Assembly: GCA_050743075.1 (NCBI GenBank)
Contig: JBOGDS010000062.1
Span: 1 to 23,539, forward strand
Reading direction: 5' to 3'
Length of the DNA stretch: 23,539 nucleotides
Source: JBOGDS01 sp050743075
GTDB taxonomy: Bacteria > Actinomycetota > Actinomycetes > Jiangellales > Jiangellaceae
This document shows, piece after piece, positions 8,218-15,177 of this stretch. Position 1 is the stretch's first letter. Every line of letters starts with the position of its first letter. A program made the position numbers and the translations under genes. A model generated the notes under the pieces. That model was not told the origin of the DNA. It ran no database searches and saw nothing but the letters and a program-made list of their open reading frames with translations.

Positions 8218-10011
8218 TCACTCTGCGAACAACGTGCGCAGGTCGTCGGGCATCTCGGGCAAAGGCCGCCGTTCGACGGCCACGTCGTGCCCGTCCAGTA
8301 CACAGTGCAGGTTGACGGTGCCCCAGCCGTGATCGGTGGCCGGGTAGTCGTCGCGGGTGTGCCCGCCCCGGCTCTCCGTGCGTTCGAGGGCGGCGCGCGC
8401 GATGCACTCGGAGACGCGCAGCATGTTCTGCAGGTCGAGCGCCAGGTGCCAGCCGGGGTTGTACTGACGGTGTCCTTCGACCGTCACCTTCGCGGCTCGC
8501 ACCCGCAGTTCGGAGATCACCTTCAGTGCCTGCTCCATCTCGTCGGCGGTCCGGATGATCCCCACCAGGTTGTGCATGACCTCCTGCAGATCCTGCTGGA
8601 CCGTGTACGGGTTCTCGCCGCCGTCGTCCGCGAAGGGCGCGAGCGCAGCCTCGGCCGCGGACCGGACGTCGGTGTCGGACACCGTCGGCCGTGTACGCAG
8701 GCGGGCAGTCGCGTAGGCGGCGTTGAGGCCGGACCGGCGACCGAACACCAAGAGGTCGGACAGGGAGTTGCCGCCCAGCCGGTTGGCTCCGTGCATGCCG
8801 CCGGCGACCTCGCCGGCCGCATACAGCCCGACGACCGACGACTCGCCGGTATCGGGTGCCACCGCGACGCCACCCATGACGTAGTGGCACGTGGGCCCCA
8901 CCTCCATTGGCGAAGCGGTGATGTCGACGTCGGCCAGCTCCTTGAACTGGTGGTACATCGACGGCAGCCGGCGCCTGATGTACTCCGCCGTCCGGCGCGA
9001 CGCGATGTCGAGGAAGACGCCGCCGTGCGGTGAGCCGCGGCCGGCCTTGACCTCGGCGTTGATCGCGCGGGCGACCTCGTCGCGGGGTAGCAGCTCAGGG
9101 GGCCGTCGGTTGTTCTTCTTGTCCTGGTACCACCGGTCGGCCTCGTCCTCTGCGTCGGCCGTCTCGGCCTTGAAGAACTCCGGAATGTACTCGAACATGA
9201 ACCGGCGGCCCTCGCTGTTGCGCAGCACGCCGCCGTCGCCGCGGACAGACTCGGTGACGAGGATCCCGCGTACTGACGGCGGCCAGACCATGCCGGTCGG
9301 GTGGAACTGGACGAACTCCATGTTCACCAGCGACGCGCCTGCTTCGAGCGCGAGGGCGTGGCCGTCGCCGGTGTACTCCCACGAGTTCGACGTCACCTTG
9401 TACGACTTGCCGATGCCACCGGTGGCCAGGATCACCGTCGGCGACTCGAACACCACGAAGCGGCCCGACTCCCGCCAGTACCCGAACGCACCGGCGATGC
9501 GGCCGCCGTCCTGCAGCAGGCGGGTGATCGTGCACTCCATGTAGACGTCGATGCCGAGGGCGACGGCGCGCTGCTGGAGCGTGCGGATGAGCTCAAGCCC
9601 GGTTCGGTCGCCGACGTGGGCAAGCCGGGCGTAGCGGTGCCCGCCGAAGTCGCGCTGGGAGATGAGGCCGTCGGGTGTGCGGTCGAAGAGCGCGCCCCAT
9701 TCCTCGAGCTCGTGGATCCGGTCGGGGGCCTCCTGGGCATGCAGTTGGGCCATCCGCCAGTGGTTGAGCATCTTGCCGCCGCGCATGGTGTCGCGGAAGT
9801 GCACCCGCCAGTTGTCCTCCGGATAGAGATTGCCCATGGCAGCGGCGGCGCCGCCTTCGGCCATGACCGTGTGCGCCTTGCCGAGTAGTGACTTGCACAC
9901 GATGGCCACATGCGCGCCGGCGTCGTGGGCGGCGATGGCTGCTCGCAGGCCCGCCCCACCAGCGCCGACGACCAGGACGTCGTACGCGTGCCGTTCGCTC
10001 ACCTCGGCCAT
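8218..10011 (-). CDS. sdhA: Succinate dehydrogenase flavoprotein subunit
   Basis: 597 residues. The FAD-binding Rossmann motif DVLVVGAGGAGLRAA is at the N-terminus, and His47 in KAHTVMAEGG aligns with the histidine that binds FAD covalently. Further family motifs are NMEFVQFHPTGM, TESVRGDGGVLRN, SPHGGVFLDI and HGANRLGGNSLSDLLVFGRR, covering substrate binding and the active-site region. It oxidises succinate to fumarate, or the reverse if run as a fumarate reductase. ATG 10011 is preferred because AAGGGGG precedes it by about 7 bases and the Rossmann strand then begins at residue 10. Only 11 bases separate it from the sdhC stop. Confidence 0.94.
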   Translation of the reverse strand: MAEVSERHAYDVLVVGAGGAGLRAAIAAHDAGAHVAIVCKSLLGKAHTVMAEGGAAAAMGNLYPEDNWRVHFRDTMRGGKMLNHWRMAQLHAQEAPDRIHELEEWGALFDRTPDGLISQRDFGGHRYARLAHVGDRTGLELIRTLQQRAVALGIDVYMECTITRLLQDGGRIAGAFGYWRESGRFVVFESPTVILATGGIGKSYKVTSNSWEYTGDGHALALEAGASLVNMEFVQFHPTGMVWPPSVRGILVTESVRGDGGVLRNSEGRRFMFEYIPEFFKAETADAEDEADRWYQDKKNNRRPPELLPRDEVARAINAEVKAGRGSPHGGVFLDIASRRTAEYIRRRLPSMYHQFKELADVDITASPMEVGPTCHYVMGGVAVAPDTGESSVVGLYAAGEVAGGMHGANRLGGNSLSDLLVFGRRSGLNAAYATARLRTRPTVSDTDVRSAAEAALAPFADDGGENPYTVQQDLQEVMHNLVGIIRTADEMEQALKVISELRVRAAKVTVEGHRQYNPGWHLALDLQNMLRVSECIARAALERTESRGGHTRDDYPATDHGWGTVNLHCVLDGHDVAVERRPLPEMPDDLRTLFAE

Positions 10012-10022
10012 CGACAACCCCC

Positions 10023-10832
10023 TTAGAAGAACCGGACGTCGGAAATGGTCCCGGAGGCCACCATCCACACATAGAAGTCGGTGAACGCGACGAACACCAG
10101 TGACACCCAGGCGATCTGCGCGTGCCGGGCGTTGAGCCCGGAGACGGCCCGCCAGGCCCGGTAGCGGATCGGGTGCCTCGAGAAGTGGCGAAGCTGCCCG
10201 CCGACGATGTGGCGGCAGGAGTGGCACGAGAAGCTGTAGAGCGCGAGCAGCGTGGCGTTGGTCAGGAAGATCAGCGTGCCCAGCCCGACGTGGCCCCACT
10301 CGCCGTCGGCGTTCCGGAACGTCAGCAGTGCGTTGTAGAACAACAGGACGTTGTACGCCAGCGCCAGGTAGAGCGCGTAGCGGTGGACATTCTGCAGAAT
10401 CAGCGGGAACCGCGACTCACCCGTGTAGCGGCGGTGCGGTTCGGCCACCGCACAGGCCGGCGGCGACGCCCAGATCGATCGGTAGTACGCCTTGCGGTAG
10501 TAGTAGCAGGTCAGCCGCAGGCTGAGCGGGATGATGAGGATGATCACGGCCGGCGACCTGGCCCAGGAGAGCCAGGACGGCAGGAAGTCGGGGATCGGCG
10601 TTCCCAGGTGTGCGGATCCCTCGGCGCACAACACACTGAGGCACGGCTCGAAGAACGGTGACAAATAGGGCTCAGAGAAGTAGTACTTCCCCCAGAATGC
10701 GCGGAAGGTCGCGTAGACCACGAAGGCCAGCAGCACACCTGCCGTGACCGTCGGCTCGACCCACCAGCGGTCGGTGCGCAGCGTTCGTGCTGCTATACGC
10801 GCCCGGACGGGCGCCGAGACTCCGGTGGCCAT
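10023..10832 (-). CDS. sdhC: Succinate dehydrogenase membrane subunit, mycobacterial Sdh1-like
   Basis: 269 residues with about five predicted membrane helices (roughly 30-46, 93-109, 150-171, 183-203, 238-259). It is a single anchor, unlike the two-subunit C+D anchor of classical enzymes. Gene order anchor-flavoprotein-FeS is that of mycobacterial Sdh1. At the end of helix 4 is CHSCRH (203-208), two Cys and two His in six residues. Mycobacterium smegmatis Sdh1 is reported to hold a membrane-embedded Rieske-type cluster in its anchor, and this motif is the obvious ligand candidate. The ATG has no ribosome-binding site of its own; it directly follows the stop of a small upstream ORF. Confidence 0.88.
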   Translation of the reverse strand: MATGVSAPVRARIAARTLRTDRWWVEPTVTAGVLLAFVVYATFRAFWGKYYFSEPYLSPFFEPCLSVLCAEGSAHLGTPIPDFLPSWLSWARSPAVIILIIPLSLRLTCYYYRKAYYRSIWASPPACAVAEPHRRYTGESRFPLILQNVHRYALYLALAYNVLLFYNALLTFRNADGEWGHVGLGTLIFLTNATLLALYSFSCHSCRHIVGGQLRHFSRHPIRYRAWRAVSGLNARHAQIAWVSLVFVAFTDFYVWMVASGTISDVRFF

Positions 10833-10985
10833 CTAGGGCCGGTGCCGATCCGGGCCGCCGGACCCCTCGGCGTCGAGCCCCGTGCTGCGGTCGTACGGCA
10901 CGTCCGGAATCTCCTCGGGCTCGGCCTTTGTGCGGCGGACGACACGGTCAATTGGCCCACGCCAGGATCCGCCGGGCTCCGGCAT
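10833..10985 (-). CDS. Candidate 50-residue protein leading the sdh operon
   Basis: ATG 10985 opens a 50-codon frame ending TAG at 10833, immediately followed in the same frame by the sdhC ATG. The product is hydrophilic and charged (start MPEPGGSWRGPIDRVVRRTK; later AEPEEIPDVPYDRSTGLDAE). About 41 of 49 internal codons end in G or C, as in the neighbouring genes. A GAGG sits 4 bases before the ATG; a better GAGGAG precedes an internal GTG giving only 22 residues. Because sdhC lacks its own ribosome-binding site, reading this frame to the stop-start junction may be how sdhC is translated. I recognise no family; it could be a leader peptide or a small accessory protein. Confidence 0.45.
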   Translation of the reverse strand: MPEPGGSWRGPIDRVVRRTKAEPEEIPDVPYDRSTGLDAEGSGGPDRHRP

Positions 10986-11199
10986 CACGCCTCGGCGCAG
11001 CCTGGCATGGGACCGAGGACGAATCTAGGCCCTCGCGGTTCCGCGCGTGGTGGTGGGTGGAGATGTCATCGGGTCACATCGGGCACTCTCACGACGGGGC
11101 GCCGTCCTCCAGCGCCGGGTGGCGGACATCTCGGTATCGATGTCGGCTTGACAGGTCGACGGTCACAGCCGTTCCCCGCCGTCCTTGGCCGCGGCGCAC
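10986..11199. other. Non-coding stretch between the divergent sdh operon and the arsR-like gene
   Basis: No convincing gene on either strand. It must hold the leftward sdh promoter, but I cannot place one: a TAGATT-like hexamer about 40 bp upstream of the small ORF lacks a matching -35. A rightward TTGACA at 11148-11153 lacks a -10 at usual spacing. Confidence 0.4.
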
Positions 11200-11233
11200 A
11201 TGCAAAGAGATGCTTGCAACGAAACCTTTGTAT
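11200..11233. promoter_or_regulatory. Imperfect inverted repeat overlapping the arsR-like promoter (candidate operator)
   Basis: ATGCAAAG (11200-11207) is matched inverted by CTTTGTAT (11226-11233), 7 of 8 bases pairing, half-sites 26 bp centre to centre. The repeat covers the -35 hexamer and runs into the promoter spacer, a good place for autorepression by the adjacent winged-helix protein. Confidence 0.4.
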
Positions 11234-11242
11234 GTGTAGATT
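11214..11242 (+). promoter_or_regulatory. Sigma-70-type promoter, probably giving a leaderless arsR-like mRNA
   Basis: TTGCAA (11214-11219), 17-bp spacer, TAGATT (11237-11242). Only six bases separate the -10 from the GTG at 11249, so transcription should start at or next to the start codon. No ribosome-binding site precedes the GTG. Leaderless GTG/ATG mRNAs are common in actinobacteria. Confidence 0.55.
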
Positions 11243-11248
11243 GCCGCT

Positions 11249-11866
11249 GTGACCGATGGTGAGCCGCAGGCGAGCCCGCCCAGCCGCGTCCTGGACGCGA
11301 CGGCACTGCGAGGGCTGGCTCATCCGCTGCGCATCCAGATCTGGGACGCGCTGTCTACGTACGGACCGGCGACGTCGGCGAAGCTCGCCCGGCGATTCGG
11401 TGAGTCCACCGGAGCGACGAGCTACCACCTGCGCCAACTCGCCAGGCACCGCTTCGTCGAAGAGATCCCCGGCCGCGGGACCGCCCGCGAGCGCTGGTGG
11501 CGTGCGGTTCCCGGCGGCGTCGAGCTGCACGGCTACGACATGCTCGAACGGTCCGCCACGGCCGAGGCCGCCCGGCTCGTCCTGGGTGAGTGGTCACGTG
11601 CCCGGGCCGCGCGACTGGAGCAGTGGATCACGACGGGGGTCCGCCGCGAGGACCGCGACTGGTTCATGGCGAGCGTCGACATGAACGGCACACTCGACCT
11701 GCGCATCGAGGAACTTGCGGAGCTCTCGAAACAGCTTCGCGAACTGATCACCCGCTGGGTCGACGCCGTCCGCGACCGAGACGACCCCGACGCCCGCCCG
11801 GTCGAGGTGCAGGTCAACGCGTTCCCGTTGCCACCCCTGCCCGACGACGAGAGGAAGCCGCAGTGA
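11249..11866 (+). CDS. ArsR-type winged-helix transcriptional regulator
   Basis: 205 residues. A winged helix-turn-helix covers about 18-90: DATALRGLAHPLRIQIWDAL, then PATSAKLARRFGESTGATSYH with the recognition helix, and a wing including GTARERWWRAVPGG. The C-terminal half is helical and charged, probably for dimerisation or ligand binding; no cysteine metal-binding pair is apparent, so metal sensing is unlikely. Its position before an MFS exporter suggests it represses that exporter, released by the pump's substrate. The start is GTG 11249 because the promoter abuts it. Its stop overlaps a possible GTG start of the exporter. Confidence 0.87.
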   Translation: MTDGEPQASPPSRVLDATALRGLAHPLRIQIWDALSTYGPATSAKLARRFGESTGATSYHLRQLARHRFVEEIPGRGTARERWWRAVPGGVELHGYDMLERSATAEAARLVLGEWSRARAARLEQWITTGVRREDRDWFMASVDMNGTLDLRIEELAELSKQLRELITRWVDAVRDRDDPDARPVEVQVNAFPLPPLPDDERKPQ

Positions 11867-11886
11867 GCGCAGAGAAGGGGCACACC

Positions 11887-13128
11887 ATGGAGCCGCAGGC
11901 TTCGCGAGGCCCGGGCACCGGCTTCAACCGGCTCTGGGCCGCGTTCGCCGCGAGCAACCTCGCCGACGGGATCGGCATGACCGCGCTGATCCTGCTCGGG
12001 GCGGCGCTCACCCGCGACCCGGTGCTCGTGTCGGCCATCACCGCCCTCGTCTTCCTGCCGTGGCTGATCCTCGGCATCCCGTCCGGGGTGCTGGTCGACC
12101 GGGTCGACCGCCGGCGCGCCATCGCCGGTGCCAACGGCGCGCGCGTCCTGGTGTCGGCCGCGCTGGGCGTGCTGGTGGTGACGGACCAGGCTTCGATCGT
12201 GGCCGTCCTCGTCGCCGCCTTCCTGCTGGGCGCCTGCGAGACGGTGGCCGACAACGCGAGCAACGCCGTCGTACCGCGCCTGGTGCACCCCGACGGCCTG
12301 GTGCGTGCCAACAGCCGGATCCAGGGCACCGAGGTCGTGGCGCAGGTGTTCGTCGGAGCGCCGCTAGCCGGCGTGCTGTTCACGGTGGCCGCGGCGTTGC
12401 CCTTCGTCGTCCACTCGACGGCATTCGCGATCGCGGCGGTTCTCGTACTGACGCTCCCGGTCGCGGCTGCACGCGCCGACTCGGGATCGGTCGTGGCCGG
12501 CGCCGACAGCGATGGCCCGGCCCGCGTATCGGCGTGGGCGTCGATCCGCGAGGGCGTCGGGTTCCTGCTCGGGCACCGGGTACTGCGCGGCCTGTGGTTC
12601 GCCTCGGCCGCGCTCGGCTTCCTCGGGACGATGGCCCAGGCCATCCTGGTGCTGTTCGTCCTCGACGAGCTACGCCTGCCGGAGAGCGCCTTCGGCCTGT
12701 TCCTGTCGGCGGCGGCGGTCGGCGCCGTCGTGGGTGCCGTGCTCGCCGAACCCGTCGCCGCCCGCCTCGGCCGTGGACCGGCCATGACCGTCTCGGTCGT
12801 CGTCACCGGCCTGGCGTTCGCCGGGATCGGTCTCTCGTCGTCCGTCGTGCCCGCCGGTGCCGCCTTCGCTGCGTCCGCGGCCGGCATCTCGCTGTGGAAT
12901 GTCCTGTCCATGGCCGCACGTCAGACCATCGTCCCGGGCGTGCTCATGGGCCGGGTCCACGGTGCCTGGCGGACGCTCGGCTGGGGTGTCATGCCGCTGG
13001 GCGCGCTGGTCGGCGGCGTGCTCGGGCGGCTCGACGTGCGCCTGCCACTGCTCGTCGGGGGTGCGCTGATGCTGCTGGTCGGGACGCTGATCCGGCCCAC
13101 GCTACGGAGGCTGCCGCCGACAGGCTGA
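11887..13128 (+). CDS. MFS transporter (drug-efflux-like)
   Basis: 413 residues with about 12 hydrophobic segments. It opens FNRLWAAFAASNLADGIGMT and has the MFS loop between helices 2 and 3 (GVLVDRVDRRRAIAGAN), typical of the enterobactin-exporter/drug-efflux branch. A cytoplasmic linker occurs around residues 200-220, then a second six-helix half. The substrate is not predictable. ATG 11887 has AAGGGG about 6 bases upstream; the alternative in-frame GTG 11863 overlaps the regulator's stop (GTGA), has GAGGAA before it and would add 8 residues. Either way it is translated from the regulator's transcript. Confidence 0.87.
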   Translation: MEPQASRGPGTGFNRLWAAFAASNLADGIGMTALILLGAALTRDPVLVSAITALVFLPWLILGIPSGVLVDRVDRRRAIAGANGARVLVSAALGVLVVTDQASIVAVLVAAFLLGACETVADNASNAVVPRLVHPDGLVRANSRIQGTEVVAQVFVGAPLAGVLFTVAAALPFVVHSTAFAIAAVLVLTLPVAAARADSGSVVAGADSDGPARVSAWASIREGVGFLLGHRVLRGLWFASAALGFLGTMAQAILVLFVLDELRLPESAFGLFLSAAAVGAVVGAVLAEPVAARLGRGPAMTVSVVVTGLAFAGIGLSSSVVPAGAAFAASAAGISLWNVLSMAARQTIVPGVLMGRVHGAWRTLGWGVMPLGALVGGVLGRLDVRLPLLVGGALMLLVGTLIRPTLRRLPPTG

Positions 13129-13263
13129 GCGCGCCGGCAGCGCGACTTAGGTCTCGGACGCATTACCGTGGGCTGCAATCTGGTATCAGGTCCGTAACAC
13201 CACCCCTCCTCCACTTGTCTGTGCCCTAGCGCGGATGGTCCTCTGTGTCATCCCGTTTTGTGG

Positions 13264-13280
13264 GGCCGCCGTGCGCGGCC
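13264..13280. other. Small GC hairpin upstream of the peptide-binding lipoprotein gene
   Basis: GGCCGC, loop CGTGC, GCGGCC, ending 9 bp before the ribosome-binding site of the lipoprotein gene. It may be a 5'-UTR element or the end of the upstream MFS transcript. In the 174-bp gap from 13129 I could not place a promoter with confidence. Confidence 0.3.
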
Positions 13281-13302
13281 GAACCAATGGAGGGTTCCCA
13301 CC

Positions 13303-15039
13303 TTGACCATCAAGCGAAGAGACGCCAGGTTGCTGGCCGTGCTCGCGGCCGGTGCGCTCGCGCTCAGCGCGTGTGGCGGCGGCGACGACGACGAGCCGGA
13401 GGCTGAGGCCCCGGACGTCGAGACCGAAGACGTGCAGATCGTCTACGCGCAGGAGCAGGAGTTCTCCTCCTACAACAACAACACGACCGCGGAGAACGCT
13501 GTTCGCAACGCCCTGGTGCTCAACCGGGTGCTGACCGGCTTCTGGTTCTTCGACCCCGACGGCAACCCCGCGCCGGACGAGGAGTTCGGCAGCTACGAGA
13601 AGACCTCCGACGATCCGCTGACCGTCGAGTACACGATCAACGACGAGGCCGTGTGGTCCGACGGTAACGCGGTCGACTGTGGCGACCTCCTGCTCACCTG
13701 GGCCGTGGGCAACGCCCTCTATGGGTTGTCGACCCCGGGCACGACCGGTTGGGACCAGACCCAGAAGCCCGAGTGTGCCGACGGCGACAAGGAGCTCACG
13801 CTGGTCTACGACACGCCGTTCGGTGACTGGGCCGGTGTCGGCTTCGGCAACACCGCGATCATGCCGGCGCATGTGGTGGCTGAGCAGGGTGGTCTCACGG
13901 AGGCCGAGCTGATCGACGCGATCGCCGCCGACGACGAGGCCGCGCTGGCCGGTGCGGTCGACTTCCACAACAACGGCTGGGTGATGAACCCGGGCGAGCT
14001 GCTCGACCCGGCGCTGATCCCGTCCTCGGGTCCGTACCAGCTGGACTCGTGGGAGGCCGGTGCGTCGGTGACGTTGACCCCGAATGAGAGCTGGTGGGGC
14101 ACCCCGCCGGCGTCGTCGACGATCGTGGTCCGGTACATCACCCAGGATCAGCAGGCGCAGGCGTTGCAGAACGGTGAGGTGCAGGTCATCGAGCCGCAGC
14201 CGAACCCGGACATCCTCAACCAGCTGGAGGGGATGGAGGCTGTGGAGGTGCACACCGGTGATGACTTCACCTACGAGCACCTGGACTTCAACTTCGACTC
14301 CAGCCCGTTCTCCGACCGCGATCTGCGTGAGGCGTTCGCCAAGTGTGTGCCGCGGCAGCTGATCGTGGAGAACCTGATCCGGCCGCTGAACCCCGAGGCG
14401 GTGGTGATGGACATCCGCAACACGATGCCGTTCATGGCCGACTACGAGGTGCAGCTCGACGGTGTGGGCGCGGAGGACTTCCAGGAGGTCGACATCGCCG
14501 GTGCTCAGGCGTTGCTGGCCGCGGCCGGTCAGGAGGGTCTGCAGGTGCGGATGGGCTACCAGACGCCGAACCCGCGGCGTACCCAGACCGTGGAGCTGAT
14601 CCGGGACTCGTGCGGGCAGGCCGGCTTCGAGATCGTCGATGCCGGGTCGGACACGTTCTTCGGCACCGAGCTGTCGCAGAACCAGTACGACGTGGCGCTG
14701 TTCGGCTGGGCCGGCTCGGCGTTGGTGTCGGGCTGGGGCTCGACCTACACCACGGTGTCGGCGTGTGACGCCGACAGTAAGGGCAACAACAGCGGCTGCT
14801 ACTCCAACCCGCGGGTCGACGAGCTGGTCGCCGAGCTGAACCAGACCGTCGACAAGGACGCGCAGACGCCGATCAAGGCCGAGATCGAGCAGATCCTCTG
14901 GGAGGACCTGGCCACCATCCCGCTGTTCGCGTTCCCGGCGCTGTCCGCCTGGTCCGACACGGTGGAAGGTGTCGTACCCAACGCGTCGCAGGCCCAGATC
15001 ACCTGGAACATCCACGAATGGGCCCAGGCCCAGGTGTAG
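13303..15039 (+). CDS. Peptide ABC transporter substrate-binding lipoprotein (SBP family 5)
   Basis: 578 residues. A lipoprotein signal peptide (MTIKRRDARLLAVLAAGALA then LSAC) ends at a lipobox Cys around residue 24, followed by an acidic linker. The rest is the large bilobal binding domain (LVLNRVLTGFWFFDPDGNPA, SGPYQLDSWEAGASVTLTPN, YEHLDFNFDSSPFSDRDLRE). It delivers oligopeptides to the downstream permease. The start is TTG 13303, with GGAGGG about 8 bases upstream; no ATG or GTG in frame gives a sensible signal peptide. Length is normal for actinobacterial Opp/Dpp-type proteins. A strong hairpin follows before the permease, suggesting it is made in excess of the membrane parts. Confidence 0.9.
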   Translation: MTIKRRDARLLAVLAAGALALSACGGGDDDEPEAEAPDVETEDVQIVYAQEQEFSSYNNNTTAENAVRNALVLNRVLTGFWFFDPDGNPAPDEEFGSYEKTSDDPLTVEYTINDEAVWSDGNAVDCGDLLLTWAVGNALYGLSTPGTTGWDQTQKPECADGDKELTLVYDTPFGDWAGVGFGNTAIMPAHVVAEQGGLTEAELIDAIAADDEAALAGAVDFHNNGWVMNPGELLDPALIPSSGPYQLDSWEAGASVTLTPNESWWGTPPASSTIVVRYITQDQQAQALQNGEVQVIEPQPNPDILNQLEGMEAVEVHTGDDFTYEHLDFNFDSSPFSDRDLREAFAKCVPRQLIVENLIRPLNPEAVVMDIRNTMPFMADYEVQLDGVGAEDFQEVDIAGAQALLAAAGQEGLQVRMGYQTPNPRRTQTVELIRDSCGQAGFEIVDAGSDTFFGTELSQNQYDVALFGWAGSALVSGWGSTYTTVSACDADSKGNNSGCYSNPRVDELVAELNQTVDKDAQTPIKAEIEQILWEDLATIPLFAFPALSAWSDTVEGVVPNASQAQITWNIHEWAQAQV

Positions 15040-15100
15040 GACGGCACAACGGCCGAGTATCGAACTGATCCTCGGCCCGCATAGTGAGCACGCAGCAGTG

Positions 15101-15134
15101 ACGGGGCCGGGAGCCCAACAGCTCCCGGCCCCGT
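15101..15134. terminator. Perfect 14-bp hairpin between the binding-protein and permease genes
   Basis: ACGGGGCCGGGAGC, loop CCAACA, GCTCCCGGCCCCGT, a perfect GC-rich stem 61 bp after the lipoprotein stop and 43 bp before the permease start. No T-run follows. It could be a partial terminator or a 3'-end stabiliser that lets the binding protein be expressed above the permease. Confidence 0.65.
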
Positions 15135-15177
15135 ACCCTGACTGAGTACCCTGCTGAAACGACCGGAGGGTGGCGCC

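Noticed and set aside
10842..11252. A 136-codon plus-strand frame in the gap between the sdh operon and the arsR-like gene
   Set aside because: No ribosome-binding site, no recognisable composition, and it overlaps the regulator's promoter and start.
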